From: Verrucomicrobiales bacterium
Lineage (GTDB): Bacteria > Verrucomicrobiota > Verrucomicrobiia > Verrucomicrobiales > DEV007
Reading direction: 5' to 3'
Assembly: GCA_012960505.1 (NCBI GenBank)
Contig: DUBC01000011.1
Coordinates: forward strand, 1-64,000
Length of the DNA: 64,000 nucleotides
Shown here: piece by piece, positions 26,076-34,130 of the stretch
Layout: every line of letters begins with the position of its first letter
Position numbering within the stretch: the first letter of the stretch is position 1
Notes under the pieces: model-generated
What the model was told of the DNA's origin: nothing
What the model saw: the letters and a program-made list of their open reading frames with translations, nothing else
The model's database searches: none
Made by a program: the position numbers and the translations under genes

Positions 26076-27824
26076 ATGTCGAAGCCTAAGGAAAAATTGC
26101 AGTCCCCGCTTGAAATGGCCTTCGTGGTTTCGCCGTTCGAGTCTGCTCGTATTTGTTCTATAGATTTCGAAGAGGCGGCTCAACTGGATGGGGTCCATGC
26201 TGTCCTGACCTCGGCTGATGTTATTGGAAAGAATAATGCAATTTGTGGTCTTGGAGACATGCCTTTATTTGCGGAGGAGGAGGTCGAATTCATAGGTAAT
26301 TTGGTGGCTGTTGTTGTGGCAGAAAGAGCTTCCATTGCTCAGGCCGCTGCGGATCTGGTGCTTGTCGATTATAAGCCAAAGCCACCAGTTCTAGAGATTG
26401 AAGAGGCAATAAAATTGAGATCTTTTCATTCGGATCCTCAGGAATTATGTCATGAAGGATCCTCCGAGGGGGAGTCTGATGAATTGGAAGAAATTGATAG
26501 GAGCTTTGTATTCTCGGATCATGTTTGTCTACAGGAATTGGGTAGTGTAGAAGTGGACGTTGTCGGCTCGGGTGGGCTCAGTGTTTCTATTGATGCGTCG
26601 TGCGATTCGTTAGTTCTTACAAATAGCATTGCTTCTTTGGTGGGTCTCAATGAGGAACAGGTTGGTGTCACTTGTGAACGAAGAATTGAGTGCATTGATG
26701 GAAGATTTTCCCAACTTTTTACCTGTGCTGGCCTCGCTGCTCTGTGTTCATTTAAGACAGGAAGATTGGTCCGGTTCAGGCCCTCGAATGCCCCAAAGGA
26801 AATGCTCAGTGCACGTTCGGGGCAGGTCCAGGCTAGGATCCATTTGAGACATGACTCTTCCGGGAAGATTAAATCGATAGATTGCAAAGTGAATGTGGAT
26901 TCAGGGTCATCGGTTGGCATGAGCGACTCTTTCAGGAACTCATTAATTAGACATTTTGATGAGGCTCACTCTTGTCCTCAGGTCCGGGTATCATGTTCCT
27001 TGTGCAAGACGAACCGGCCTCCGAGCCTCATTGGGGACAAGGATGGCATTGCTCTTGGTGTGTTTATTTCTGAGGAACTGATAGCAGAGATCAGTTCGCG
27101 AATGAATGGATCGATTCATTCTCTTAGAGAGATCAATTTCAGCCATTTCATGGATGATGAAAATCTAAATAATAATGTGCTTCGTTCCCGCCATGAACTC
27201 ATTAAGGAAGCATGGGATCGACTCATTAAAGATTCATCTTACAAGAAAAGACAAGAAGAGATCATTCAATTCAATGAGTCTACTCCTCATTATAAGAGAG
27301 GCATCGCTGCTGTCTCTGTGAAGGTAGGTGAGGGGATTGAAAGTGTTGATGAGGACGAGTCAGGATCGGTGGAAGGTTCGCGAGGGTTTTCTTTCGGCTC
27401 AGCCGTTGCGGAGGTTCAGGTAGATTCGCTCACTGGCGAAATTTTTCTGATCAGGGTCGACGCTCTGCAATTATCTGCAGACGAACTGAGACCGGATCTG
27501 CAGATCTCAGAGATGAGTGCTTCGTTCTTAGATGGGCTAAGAAATTATTTTTTTCATGGTGCGGGAGAAACTGCTCAGGAGCTCAGCGATTCTCTTCTTT
27601 TAGGTTCTAGGGCAGTGCCCGAAGAGCTCAGATTTGATTTAATGGATCATGGCGAAAAATCAGTAAGATTTTCATCTTCAGTATCTTATTGCCTCTCGGT
27701 GAGCGTTTATCAGGCAGTAAGAAAGGCGCTGAGCCAATATAGAAAATCACTTTCATTAGTTGATTTGCCATTAATATTAAACCCTGAGAGTGTTCACACC
27801 GCTATTCATGACAGAGATTCTTAA
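26076..27824 (+). CDS. Degenerate xanthine dehydrogenase large-subunit homologue lacking molybdopterin motifs
   Basis: The 582-residue product is recognisable as an XdhB-type molybdopterin subunit: VVSPFESARICSIDFEEAAQ, LDGVHAVLTSADVIGKNNAI, LPLF-like MPLFAEEEVEFIGNLVAVVV, and near the end SFGSAVAEVQVDSLTGEI. Active relatives are about 770 residues. This one has no GGGFGGK (the position reads IECIDGRFSQ). A segment of roughly 190 residues, which normally binds the cofactor (GxxExGQG region), is missing between KVGEG and GFSFGSA. The catalytic Glu of VGEPP is absent (SVRFSSSVSY). It cannot be a normal hydroxylase. Codons are regular and no stops occur, so the gene seems maintained. Confidence 0.6.
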   Translation: MSKPKEKLQSPLEMAFVVSPFESARICSIDFEEAAQLDGVHAVLTSADVIGKNNAICGLGDMPLFAEEEVEFIGNLVAVVVAERASIAQAAADLVLVDYKPKPPVLEIEEAIKLRSFHSDPQELCHEGSSEGESDELEEIDRSFVFSDHVCLQELGSVEVDVVGSGGLSVSIDASCDSLVLTNSIASLVGLNEEQVGVTCERRIECIDGRFSQLFTCAGLAALCSFKTGRLVRFRPSNAPKEMLSARSGQVQARIHLRHDSSGKIKSIDCKVNVDSGSSVGMSDSFRNSLIRHFDEAHSCPQVRVSCSLCKTNRPPSLIGDKDGIALGVFISEELIAEISSRMNGSIHSLREINFSHFMDDENLNNNVLRSRHELIKEAWDRLIKDSSYKKRQEEIIQFNESTPHYKRGIAAVSVKVGEGIESVDEDESGSVEGSRGFSFGSAVAEVQVDSLTGEIFLIRVDALQLSADELRPDLQISEMSASFLDGLRNYFFHGAGETAQELSDSLLLGSRAVPEELRFDLMDHGEKSVRFSSSVSYCLSVSVYQAVRKALSQYRKSLSLVDLPLILNPESVHTAIHDRDS

Positions 27825-27865
27825 TCGTTGAATAAAGAAATTATTCCGCTTTTGTATGAATTAGC

Positions 27866-27942
27866 GCCGACGTAGCCCAATTGGTAGAGGCAAACGACTT
27901 AAAATCGTTCAAGTGCGGGTTCGAGTCCCGCCGTCGGCACCA
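27866..27942 (+). tRNA. tRNA with UAA anticodon (tRNA-Leu type) but short variable arm
   Basis: The acceptor stem GCCGACG/CGTCGGC is perfect. The D arm is GCC(C)...GGC. The anticodon stem AACGA/TCGTT encloses the loop CTTAAAA, giving anticodon TAA, which reads UUA (Leu). The variable region is only 5 bases (CAAGT). The T arm is GCGGG-TTCGAGT-CCCGC, the discriminator is A, and CCA is encoded (27940-27942). Bacterial tRNA-Leu normally has a long variable arm, so this class I body is unusual; see findings. Confidence 0.85.
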
Positions 27943-28343
27943 TCATTTTCTGATAGGATGGGGACCTATTAAATTCTTCGTTTTCCTCCATTATTTCTCC
28001 TATCTCTTCATCTCTGAATGGATGCTGATTTATTAGTCTAAATGCTGCTATTGTAGTTGTTTTGCGTTTATTATGAACGATTCACACGATTTGCGGCTCG
28101 CCCTTACCGCTAAAAATGCGCTTGCCCTAAATTTGCCAAACTGATATTTCTAGATAGTTCGCTTCGGCGGGCACACAGAGGTGAATCGAGGCAGTTCGGA
28201 TAGACAAGTCTGCGCGAGTTTTTTTTGGGGGATCTCGCAATGATCTAACCGAGCTGCCTCTATTCTTTGTGAATTCTTCTCCTTCTCATATTTTTCCTTA
28301 GAAAATTTGAGGGGAGGGCAGGGCAAATTGAGTTCCCTCAGAG
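27943..28343. other. Gene-free stretch with a long hairpin
   Basis: Four hundred bases between the tRNA and the end of the NtrC-like gene have no convincing reading frame. The only clear structure is the hairpin at 28188-28260, annotated separately. Confidence 0.6.
28188..28260. ncRNA. Candidate structured RNA or long inverted repeat
   Basis: GAGGCAGTTCGG (28188-28199) pairs with CCGAGCTGCCTC (28249-28260) in a 12-pair stem with one G-U. An inner stem GCGAG/CTCGC encloses a T8-G5 loop. No T tract follows on either side, so it is not a standard terminator. It does not match 6S, 4.5S or tmRNA features that I know. The identity and strand of any transcript are unknown. Confidence 0.3.
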
Positions 28344-29711
28344 CTATAAATTAAGAAGTTTGTCTCGCTCTACTTTGAGGCCCATCTTTCTATAGAGGGT
28401 CGCGATACTGACCCCAAGCATGCCTGCGGTCTTTTCCCGTGACCCGTTGTTGTATTTTAGAGTCTCTCGGATGAATACTTTTTCCTGCTTCTTGATGTAG
28501 TCGGATAATTTTACCCCTATCGGAAGCTGGTATTTGATGGCTTCATTTTCATCATCATTAATTTCCACCTTATTCGTTATTTTTGGTGGAAGGTCAGTGG
28601 GCCTGATCTTTTTATCCTCTGATAATGCGCAAGCTCTCTGTATCGCATTTTGTAATTCTCCAACATTGTGAGGCCACTTGTAGTTTTTTAGAAACGTCAT
28701 GGCAAACTTGTCGATTTCCTTTTTCTTGGAACCGGTAAGGTTGGAATAGTTTTCAAGGAAATGGTTTGCAAGTAATTCAATGTCATCTTTCCGCTTTCTC
28801 AGAGGAGGGACCATAATAGGGATGACTGATATCCGATAGTAGAGATCTTCACGGAAATTTCTCTCATCTACCCATTCTTCTAAACGTTCAGTTGATGTGG
28901 CAATTAGGCGGAAGTCAGGGCCCTGATTATCGGATTCATGCAATTTGAGGTTACCTAGCTCATCGAGGAAACTGTTGAGTTGTGACTGTAGTCTGACAGG
29001 AAGAACATTAATCTCCTCTAAGACAACGGTCCCTCCGTGGGCCCTTGCGAATATCGTTTCTCTACCGTCTCCGCCAAAGAGTTCAGCTTCGAGGAGATCT
29101 TCGGGCAACGCTGAACAGTGAAGAATTTTGAAAGGTTCATCACAACGTCGGCTACGATCATGTATGGCCCGAGCGACTATTTGTTTTCCTGATCCGTACT
29201 CTCCTTCTAGTAGAGCGGGGCTATCATTGTTGGCGATCTTTTCAACGATCCGAAGAATTTCCTTAACTTCAGGGCTATTACCTATGAGTTGGTTCTTCGG
29301 CTTGATCTTAGCAACTTTTATTTCATCAGTTCGTGTGGATTCGTTAGACGAGGAAATCTTGAGTGCTCGGTTAAGTGTCCTTTGCAAGTCATCCAGTTCG
29401 AATGGTTTGGTCAGGTAATCAAAAGCGCCTTGGCGCATAGCTTCGACGGCAGTCTCAACGCTTCCGAATCCAGTGACCATGATGATTGGCATTCCTGGAT
29501 AATTTTTGGAGCATTGCTCAATGATCTCTATTCCGTTCATGTCGCCGATTTTCAGATCAACTATGAGTAGATCTGGCGATTCTTTACTGATTGTTTGAAG
29601 TCCCTCTGATCCGGTCATGAGAGGAAAGACTTCATGACCTAGTCTGCTGCACAGTTTGGTCATTAATTGAAGGATTGACGGTTCGTCATCAATAATTACT
29701 ATTTTGGCCAT
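28344..29711 (-). CDS. NtrC-family response regulator (receiver, AAA+, Fis-type HTH) without GAFTGA motif
   Basis: The 455-residue protein has a receiver domain (1-118) with phospho-acceptor D52, T80 and K102. The AAA+ domain has Walker A G170-EYGSGKQ177 and a Walker B region VVLEEINVLP (229-238). The C-terminal Fis-type helix-turn-helix (about 415-450) contains KTAGMLGVSIATLYRKMGLK. Between ELFG (210-213) and the Walker B region the usual GAFTGA loop and flanks, about 14 residues, are missing. Classical sigma-54 activation needs that loop, so this regulator probably works through another holoenzyme or only binds DNA. No histidine kinase is adjacent. Confidence 0.85.
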   Translation of the reverse strand: MAKIVIIDDEPSILQLMTKLCSRLGHEVFPLMTGSEGLQTISKESPDLLIVDLKIGDMNGIEIIEQCSKNYPGMPIIMVTGFGSVETAVEAMRQGAFDYLTKPFELDDLQRTLNRALKISSSNESTRTDEIKVAKIKPKNQLIGNSPEVKEILRIVEKIANNDSPALLEGEYGSGKQIVARAIHDRSRRCDEPFKILHCSALPEDLLEAELFGGDGRETIFARAHGGTVVLEEINVLPVRLQSQLNSFLDELGNLKLHESDNQGPDFRLIATSTERLEEWVDERNFREDLYYRISVIPIMVPPLRKRKDDIELLANHFLENYSNLTGSKKKEIDKFAMTFLKNYKWPHNVGELQNAIQRACALSEDKKIRPTDLPPKITNKVEINDDENEAIKYQLPIGVKLSDYIKKQEKVFIRETLKYNNGSREKTAGMLGVSIATLYRKMGLKVERDKLLNL

Positions 29712-29953
29712 GTTTTTTAGTGTTTGAGTGTCTCAGCTGTTGATATTCAATAAGAATAAATAGTGAAGATATCTTAGATTTATTTTGCAGATTAGCGTGC
29801 ATATTGAGAATTCTCAATAATGAAAGTGTCGAATTTGCAATTTTTCCGCGAAAAGTTTTTAAAATTTTGATGTTCAGTCACTTACAAGTGTTTCGATTTC
29901 GAGAATGAGTAGGATTTGAGAAAGGGTCAGATTCGCTTAGTTTTGTGCATTAA

Positions 29954-30637
29954 GTGAAAGTTCAATACAGACCCTTTCAGCCCCTGCGACCGGTCATGTG
30001 CTGCTTACTTACTTTCGTTACGAGTTCCTGCTATTCATTAAAAAATAAAAACGAAACTGAGCAATTAAAAGATCAGCCCATTTTCTGGACTGACGGACTT
30101 CAGGAGGATTCCTCAGAGGCTAGAGTAATGAGAGGGGTTTCTTTCTTAAAGCAAAATGCCTTAGTGAAAGGAGTAAGGAAGCACCGCAGTGGAATGCAGT
30201 CGTCCATTAAGAAGGGAGGGAAGGGGCCGTTCCCGGGTATAAATGATATTATTATCGTAAGGTACAAGATGAAGACAATTGAAGGGACCTTACTCGATGA
30301 TTCCTCTAATGATAATGAGCTCGCGGAGTTTCGAATGGCAAATGTCATTGATGGATGGAAAGAGGCCTTAGTTAAAATGAGGGTAGGTTCTGAGTGGAGG
30401 CTCTTCATACCTCCTCACCTAGCTTATGGGGATGAGGGCTTGGCTCAGGTCCAGGGCGGACAGACCCTCATTTACGATCTTGAATTAGTCGGAGCAAGGG
30501 AAGATTCAAAAGTAACTCAGGGCCGTAGGCTCAGGCTATTGAAGAGAATTAAGGCAAATAAAGTTAAGGGAACATCTGAGAAGGGCGGGAGCGCTGGCCC
30601 TGGGCTCCTTCTCGATAACCTTGACCTAATAGAATAA
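29954..30637 (+). CDS. FKBP-type peptidyl-prolyl cis-trans isomerase, probably a lipoprotein
   Basis: GTG 29954 starts a 227-residue product with a hydrophobic leader ending TFVTSSC (Cys26), an imperfect lipobox. Residues 90-180 match the FKBP domain: IIIVRYKMKTIEGTLLDDSS, FRMANVIDGWKEALVKMRVG, EWRLFIPPHLAYGDEG and LIYDLELVGA. These enzymes isomerise Xaa-Pro bonds and assist folding of exported proteins. A basic C-terminal tail (185-227) follows. Convergent with the LysE gene, 4 bases apart. Confidence 0.8.
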   Translation: MKVQYRPFQPLRPVMCCLLTFVTSSCYSLKNKNETEQLKDQPIFWTDGLQEDSSEARVMRGVSFLKQNALVKGVRKHRSGMQSSIKKGGKGPFPGINDIIIVRYKMKTIEGTLLDDSSNDNELAEFRMANVIDGWKEALVKMRVGSEWRLFIPPHLAYGDEGLAQVQGGQTLIYDLELVGAREDSKVTQGRRLRLLKRIKANKVKGTSEKGGSAGPGLLLDNLDLIE

Positions 30638-30641
30638 TTCG

Positions 30642-31241
30642 TTAGCCGCTATAAATAGTCCTCACGGCTACTGCTAGGAGGAGAACGGCAAAGGTGATGT
30701 TGAATGATTTTTGATTGGCCAGAAAGGTCTTGCGAATAGGAGGGGCCTGCAAAGCCACAGAAAATAAAGTCCAAAACACGAACCCTTGGACAATGATGAT
30801 TGTTGCATAGGCTAATTTAACATGCAGTGAAGATTCTGGACTAATGAATCCACTGAGCATTGCCGAGATAAAAATGACAACTTTAGGGTTCAATAAATTT
30901 GTTAGAAATCCCTGCAAGAAGGCAAGACCATTACTTAAACTTTTGGAGTTCTTGTTCTTTTCGAATGGGTCTGATGATGAGTGTTTTTTTGTTGAGTAAA
31001 AAAGCCTGAAGGAGAGGTATGCCAGATAAATTGATCCTGCATACTTGATTGTTTCACCTAAGGGCTCTGAACTGTTGAAAAGGAAAGCGAGCCCTGTAAT
31101 GGCAATGGTGCAATGAATGATTAAGCCGATCGTGATGCCTAGTGAGGTAAATATCCCTAATTTCTTCCCATGGTTGAGTGAGACCTTAACGATAAGAAGA
31201 AAGTCTGGTCCCGGAGTGAATTGTCCGGCCAGCATAACCAA
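30642..31241 (-). CDS. LysE/RhtB-family exporter
   Basis: The 199-residue product has the family motif GQFTPGPDFLLIVK near its N-terminus and about six hydrophobic helices, typical of LysE/RhtB amino-acid or metabolite exporters. The homologous frame continues upstream of ATG 31241 (LTLNSYLFFALV), which would complete the first helix. No ATG or GTG is available there, only TTG (31247) and non-standard codons, so the true start is uncertain. The start lies close behind the ROK kinase stop at 31282. Confidence 0.75.
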   Translation of the reverse strand: MVMLAGQFTPGPDFLLIVKVSLNHGKKLGIFTSLGITIGLIIHCTIAITGLAFLFNSSEPLGETIKYAGSIYLAYLSFRLFYSTKKHSSSDPFEKNKNSKSLSNGLAFLQGFLTNLLNPKVVIFISAMLSGFISPESSLHVKLAYATIIIVQGFVFWTLFSVALQAPPIRKTFLANQKSFNITFAVLLLAVAVRTIYSG

Positions 31242-31281
31242 TGCGAAAAAGAGATACGAGTTCAGAGTCAGTTGTATGAAT

Positions 31282-32169
31282 TTATTTAAGCATGTCCTGC
31301 GCCAATGCCAATGACCCGAGGACGCCGGCCTGTGCGCCTAGTCCCGGCGGGACAATGAATTTTCCAGGTTCTGGAACGTCGATGTATTTGGCTAAACGCG
31401 AAGTGACACGTTCCCGTATCATTGGGAAGAGGTGCTCCTGGCCCATTACTCCTCCTCCAAGGATGAAGCGTTCAGGGGACAGCGTGAGTGTTATATTGAT
31501 TATTGCATCAGCCAAGTAGGAAGATTCGAGTTCCCATGCTAAGTGTTCGGCCGGTAGCTCGGACGGGTCCTGAGACCAGCGCTGTTGCAATGCTGTTCCG
31601 CTGGCTAATCCTTCTAGGCAGTCACCATGAAATGGACAACAGCCCTCAAAGGGATCAACGGAGTCGTCTTTATTTATTCTTAGGTGTCCCATCTCCGGGT
31701 GAGAGATTCCATGCACAATTTTTCCGTTTGAGACGGCCCCTCCGCCGATCCCTGTCCCTACAGTAATGTAGATGAAATCATTCAGGTTCTTGGCAGCGCC
31801 CCATTTCCTTTCGCCCCAGGCAGCTGCATTGACATCCGTTTCGAAGGTTAGAGGAATGCCGTCTAGGGCTGCTCTTATGGGGGAAGCTAGGTCCGTATTT
31901 GACCAGTCCGCCTTCGGGGTATTTTTTATGTAGCCGAAAGTGGATGATTCTGGATTAACGTCAGCGGGGCCAAAGGTTCCAATCCCAATAGCGTTCACTT
32001 TTCCTTTGCGTGCCTGAACCTCATTAAAAAATTCGATGGACCTTGCTATCGTTTCTTCTGGGAAGGTAGTAGGGAATCTTGCCTCTTCGATGTCCTCGGG
32101 ACCATGACCAGCGGCGCAAACGAACTTTGTTCCTCCCGCTTCGATGGCGGCGACTAGTGGTGAGTCCAT
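31282..32169 (-). CDS. ROK-family fructokinase-like sugar kinase
   Basis: The 295-residue protein carries the ROK pattern. The ATP-binding start is AAIEAGGTKFVCAAG, the catalytic region is VNAAAWGE, then ITVGTGIGGGAVSNGKIVHG, and the zinc site has SHPEMGHLRI and CCPFHGDCLEGLASG. The closest remembered relatives are Bacillus-type ROK fructokinases (IEAGGTKFVCAVG). It probably phosphorylates fructose or mannose. It sits between metF and the exporter on the same strand, with no obvious pathway link. Confidence 0.85.
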   Translation of the reverse strand: MDSPLVAAIEAGGTKFVCAAGHGPEDIEEARFPTTFPEETIARSIEFFNEVQARKGKVNAIGIGTFGPADVNPESSTFGYIKNTPKADWSNTDLASPIRAALDGIPLTFETDVNAAAWGERKWGAAKNLNDFIYITVGTGIGGGAVSNGKIVHGISHPEMGHLRINKDDSVDPFEGCCPFHGDCLEGLASGTALQQRWSQDPSELPAEHLAWELESSYLADAIINITLTLSPERFILGGGVMGQEHLFPMIRERVTSRLAKYIDVPEPGKFIVPPGLGAQAGVLGSLALAQDMLK

Positions 32170-32193
32170 TTGATGAGTGCCTAGTATGGGTTA

Positions 32194-33093
32194 TTAGCGT
32201 TGAAGACCTAAGGATTGAAAGATTCCTTTAGTGGCATCGCTCCTGTTCAGTGTATAGAAATGGATACCATCGGCACTATTATTTAACAGGTCAGAGCACT
32301 GTTCCGTAGCGTATTGTATTCCTACACGTTTAATGGATTCGGTGTCACCGTTACAACGATCGATGGCTTTTAGGAGTTTGCCAGGGATCCGGGCCCCGAC
32401 CGCGAGTTCGGCCATCCTGAGTAATCCTTTGGCTGAGGTGACTGGCATGATGCCGGCAATGATGGGAACGTTGATGCCTGATAGCCGGCAACGTTCCTGA
32501 AAGTCGTAAAAGTCATGGTTATCGAAGAAGAGCTGAGTGCAGATATAGTCGGCCCCCGAATCTACTTTTTGTTTCAGGTAATCCATTTCCAGAATTCTGT
32601 TAGGTGTTTCCGGGTGACCTTCGGGAAATCCTGCAACCCCTATCCCGAATCCTCTCTGATCCTTGCACTTCCCGGACCCCTTGAACTTTTGAATGTACCC
32701 AACTAGTTCGGACGCGTATTTAAAAGCTTCAGCTGACCTGTCATGAGGAGTATCTCCCGTAGGTGGATCACCCCTCAGAGCAAGGACATTGGAGATTTCA
32801 TGTTCGGCATATCTTTCTAAAATTGAAAATATTTCCTCTTCGGTATGGTTGACGCAGGTCAGGTGAGGGACAGGAGTCAATGAAGTCGAATCCTTGATAC
32901 GTATTACCAGTTCATGTGTCAGTTCTCTCGTTGAGCCTCCGGCCCCATAAGTGATGCTGACAAAGGAGGGCTTCAGTTCCTCCAGCTCCTTAATGCATTG
33001 GAAAAGTGCCTGAGAGGACTGCTCTGTCTTCGGTGGGAAAAATTCAAATGAGATAGTTGGCTTATCTTCCCCAATAATGTCTGTTATGTGCAC
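32194..33093 (-). CDS. metF: 5,10-methylenetetrahydrofolate reductase
   Basis: GTG 33093 starts a 299-residue TIM-barrel enzyme of normal length. Motifs: ISFEFFPPKTE (catalytic Glu), SITYGAGGSTRE, LALRGDPP, DYICTQLFFDN, and PIIAGIMPVTSAKGL. The enzyme reduces methylene-THF to methyl-THF for methionine synthesis with FAD. It lies 5 bases after the pseudo-protease gene and 24 before the ROK kinase. Confidence 0.95.
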   Translation of the reverse strand: MHITDIIGEDKPTISFEFFPPKTEQSSQALFQCIKELEELKPSFVSITYGAGGSTRELTHELVIRIKDSTSLTPVPHLTCVNHTEEEIFSILERYAEHEISNVLALRGDPPTGDTPHDRSAEAFKYASELVGYIQKFKGSGKCKDQRGFGIGVAGFPEGHPETPNRILEMDYLKQKVDSGADYICTQLFFDNHDFYDFQERCRLSGINVPIIAGIMPVTSAKGLLRMAELAVGARIPGKLLKAIDRCNGDTESIKRVGIQYATEQCSDLLNNSADGIHFYTLNRSDATKGIFQSLGLQR

Positions 33094-33098
33094 AGTCT

Positions 33099-34130
33099 TT
33101 AGTCGTTGCCTAGGCTTTCCGATTTTAGTTTGTCGGCAATTTCTTTCACTAACGATGAAGGAAGTGCAAATGTAGTGACTCTGTCTGAGCGTGCGATATT
33201 TACGCCAATGGCTAAACCTTTGAGGTCCATTAACGGTCCTCCCATGGCCATCGGGCTGAGTGGTATTTCATGTTGAAGGACATCCGAGAATCCCGTCTTT
33301 CGCTTTGAAGTTAGTCCACTCATGCGCTGGTTCCTATCAAGCATATCAAAGACATTGGACATGTAGTTCAATGTCACTTTGAAGGGGATTCCTTCTTCTC
33401 CTCTGAGGATCTTTAGTCGTACCTCTTCGGTGGGTGCGAATTTCTTTATTTCCTCAGAAATGTCCTTACGTGATTTAATTTCTTTATCTTCGACGCGGAT
33501 GACTAGGTCCCCTTCTCGTATCCCTTCTTTCTGGGCAGGGCTGTTCGGTCCGAACTGCATGATAGCAACGCCCATTTCTTTTGGATCGTCATTAGGGTCT
33601 AGTAGTACACCGAGGACCCCGGACCTGCCTTCGATGCTTCTTCGCTTTGCTGAGATGACTCCTATCATCAATGTTTCAGCTTCATGATTCATAGAGCCTA
33701 CCCAAGTTCCTTGCTGTGCATTGTTGGGATCAGCCCATCGGACTGGTGTCCCTGTCCCCGAATCAACTTTCATGAGAGCCAGATCAGTTTTCTGATCTGA
33801 ACTCATTAGAGTTATATTTATTTCATCACCTGTAGAAGAAAGAGCAGACAAATCTTTCATCCCTTCCAGTTCACTGGCCTTTGTGACCACGTAGCCTTCG
33901 GGGTCCAGTACCGTTGCGAGAGCAATGGCCTTTCCATTATTTAGAACTGTCAGTGTTGAATCTTTGGCAGAGACTCCTGCTTCACCAAATGCGAGGACCG
34001 TTGACTTGCCGTTGAGTCTTCGGCTCGAAGGTAATTCATCGAGGAAGTCCTGAGCAGAAGCTTCTGAAACTACTAACAAGGGAAGGAGCAGCGCTGCCAC
34101 TTTCATTTTAATTAGTCGCTTCATTCGCAT
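33099..34130 (-). CDS. Inactive HtrA-like pseudoprotease with a PDZ domain inserted in the protease fold
   Basis: The 343-residue product has a signal peptide (1-26). Residues 60-165 look like the first barrel of a trypsin-like HtrA protease (LDPEGYVVTKASE, TDLALMKVD), but the catalytic His position is S86. A PDZ domain occupies about 172-256 (VAIMQFGPNSPAQKEGIREG DLVIRV region). The second-barrel end follows only afterwards (PMAMGGPLMDLKGLAIGVNI); the serine position of GDSGGP is M296. Asp116 remains. It begins directly at the end of the active homologue (34131), so the two are an operon pair. I infer a non-catalytic partner or sensor. Confidence 0.7.
   Translation of the reverse strand: MRMKRLIKMKVAALLLPLLVVSEASAQDFLDELPSSRRLNGKSTVLAFGEAGVSAKDSTLTVLNNGKAIALATVLDPEGYVVTKASELEGMKDLSALSSTGDEINITLMSSDQKTDLALMKVDSGTGTPVRWADPNNAQQGTWVGSMNHEAETLMIGVISAKRRSIEGRSGVLGVLLDPNDDPKEMGVAIMQFGPNSPAQKEGIREGDLVIRVEDKEIKSRKDISEEIKKFAPTEEVRLKILRGEEGIPFKVTLNYMSNVFDMLDRNQRMSGLTSKRKTGFSDVLQHEIPLSPMAMGGPLMDLKGLAIGVNIARSDRVTTFALPSSLVKEIADKLKSESLGND

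Noticed and set aside
26076..27824. XDH-like genes as ordinary pseudogenes
   Set aside because: Both frames are full-length, without stops, closely spaced and with usual codon use, so decay is not the simplest reading; kept as CDS.
28188..28260. Hairpin as a Rho-independent terminator
   Set aside because: No T tract follows the stem on either strand, and the T run lies in the loop.
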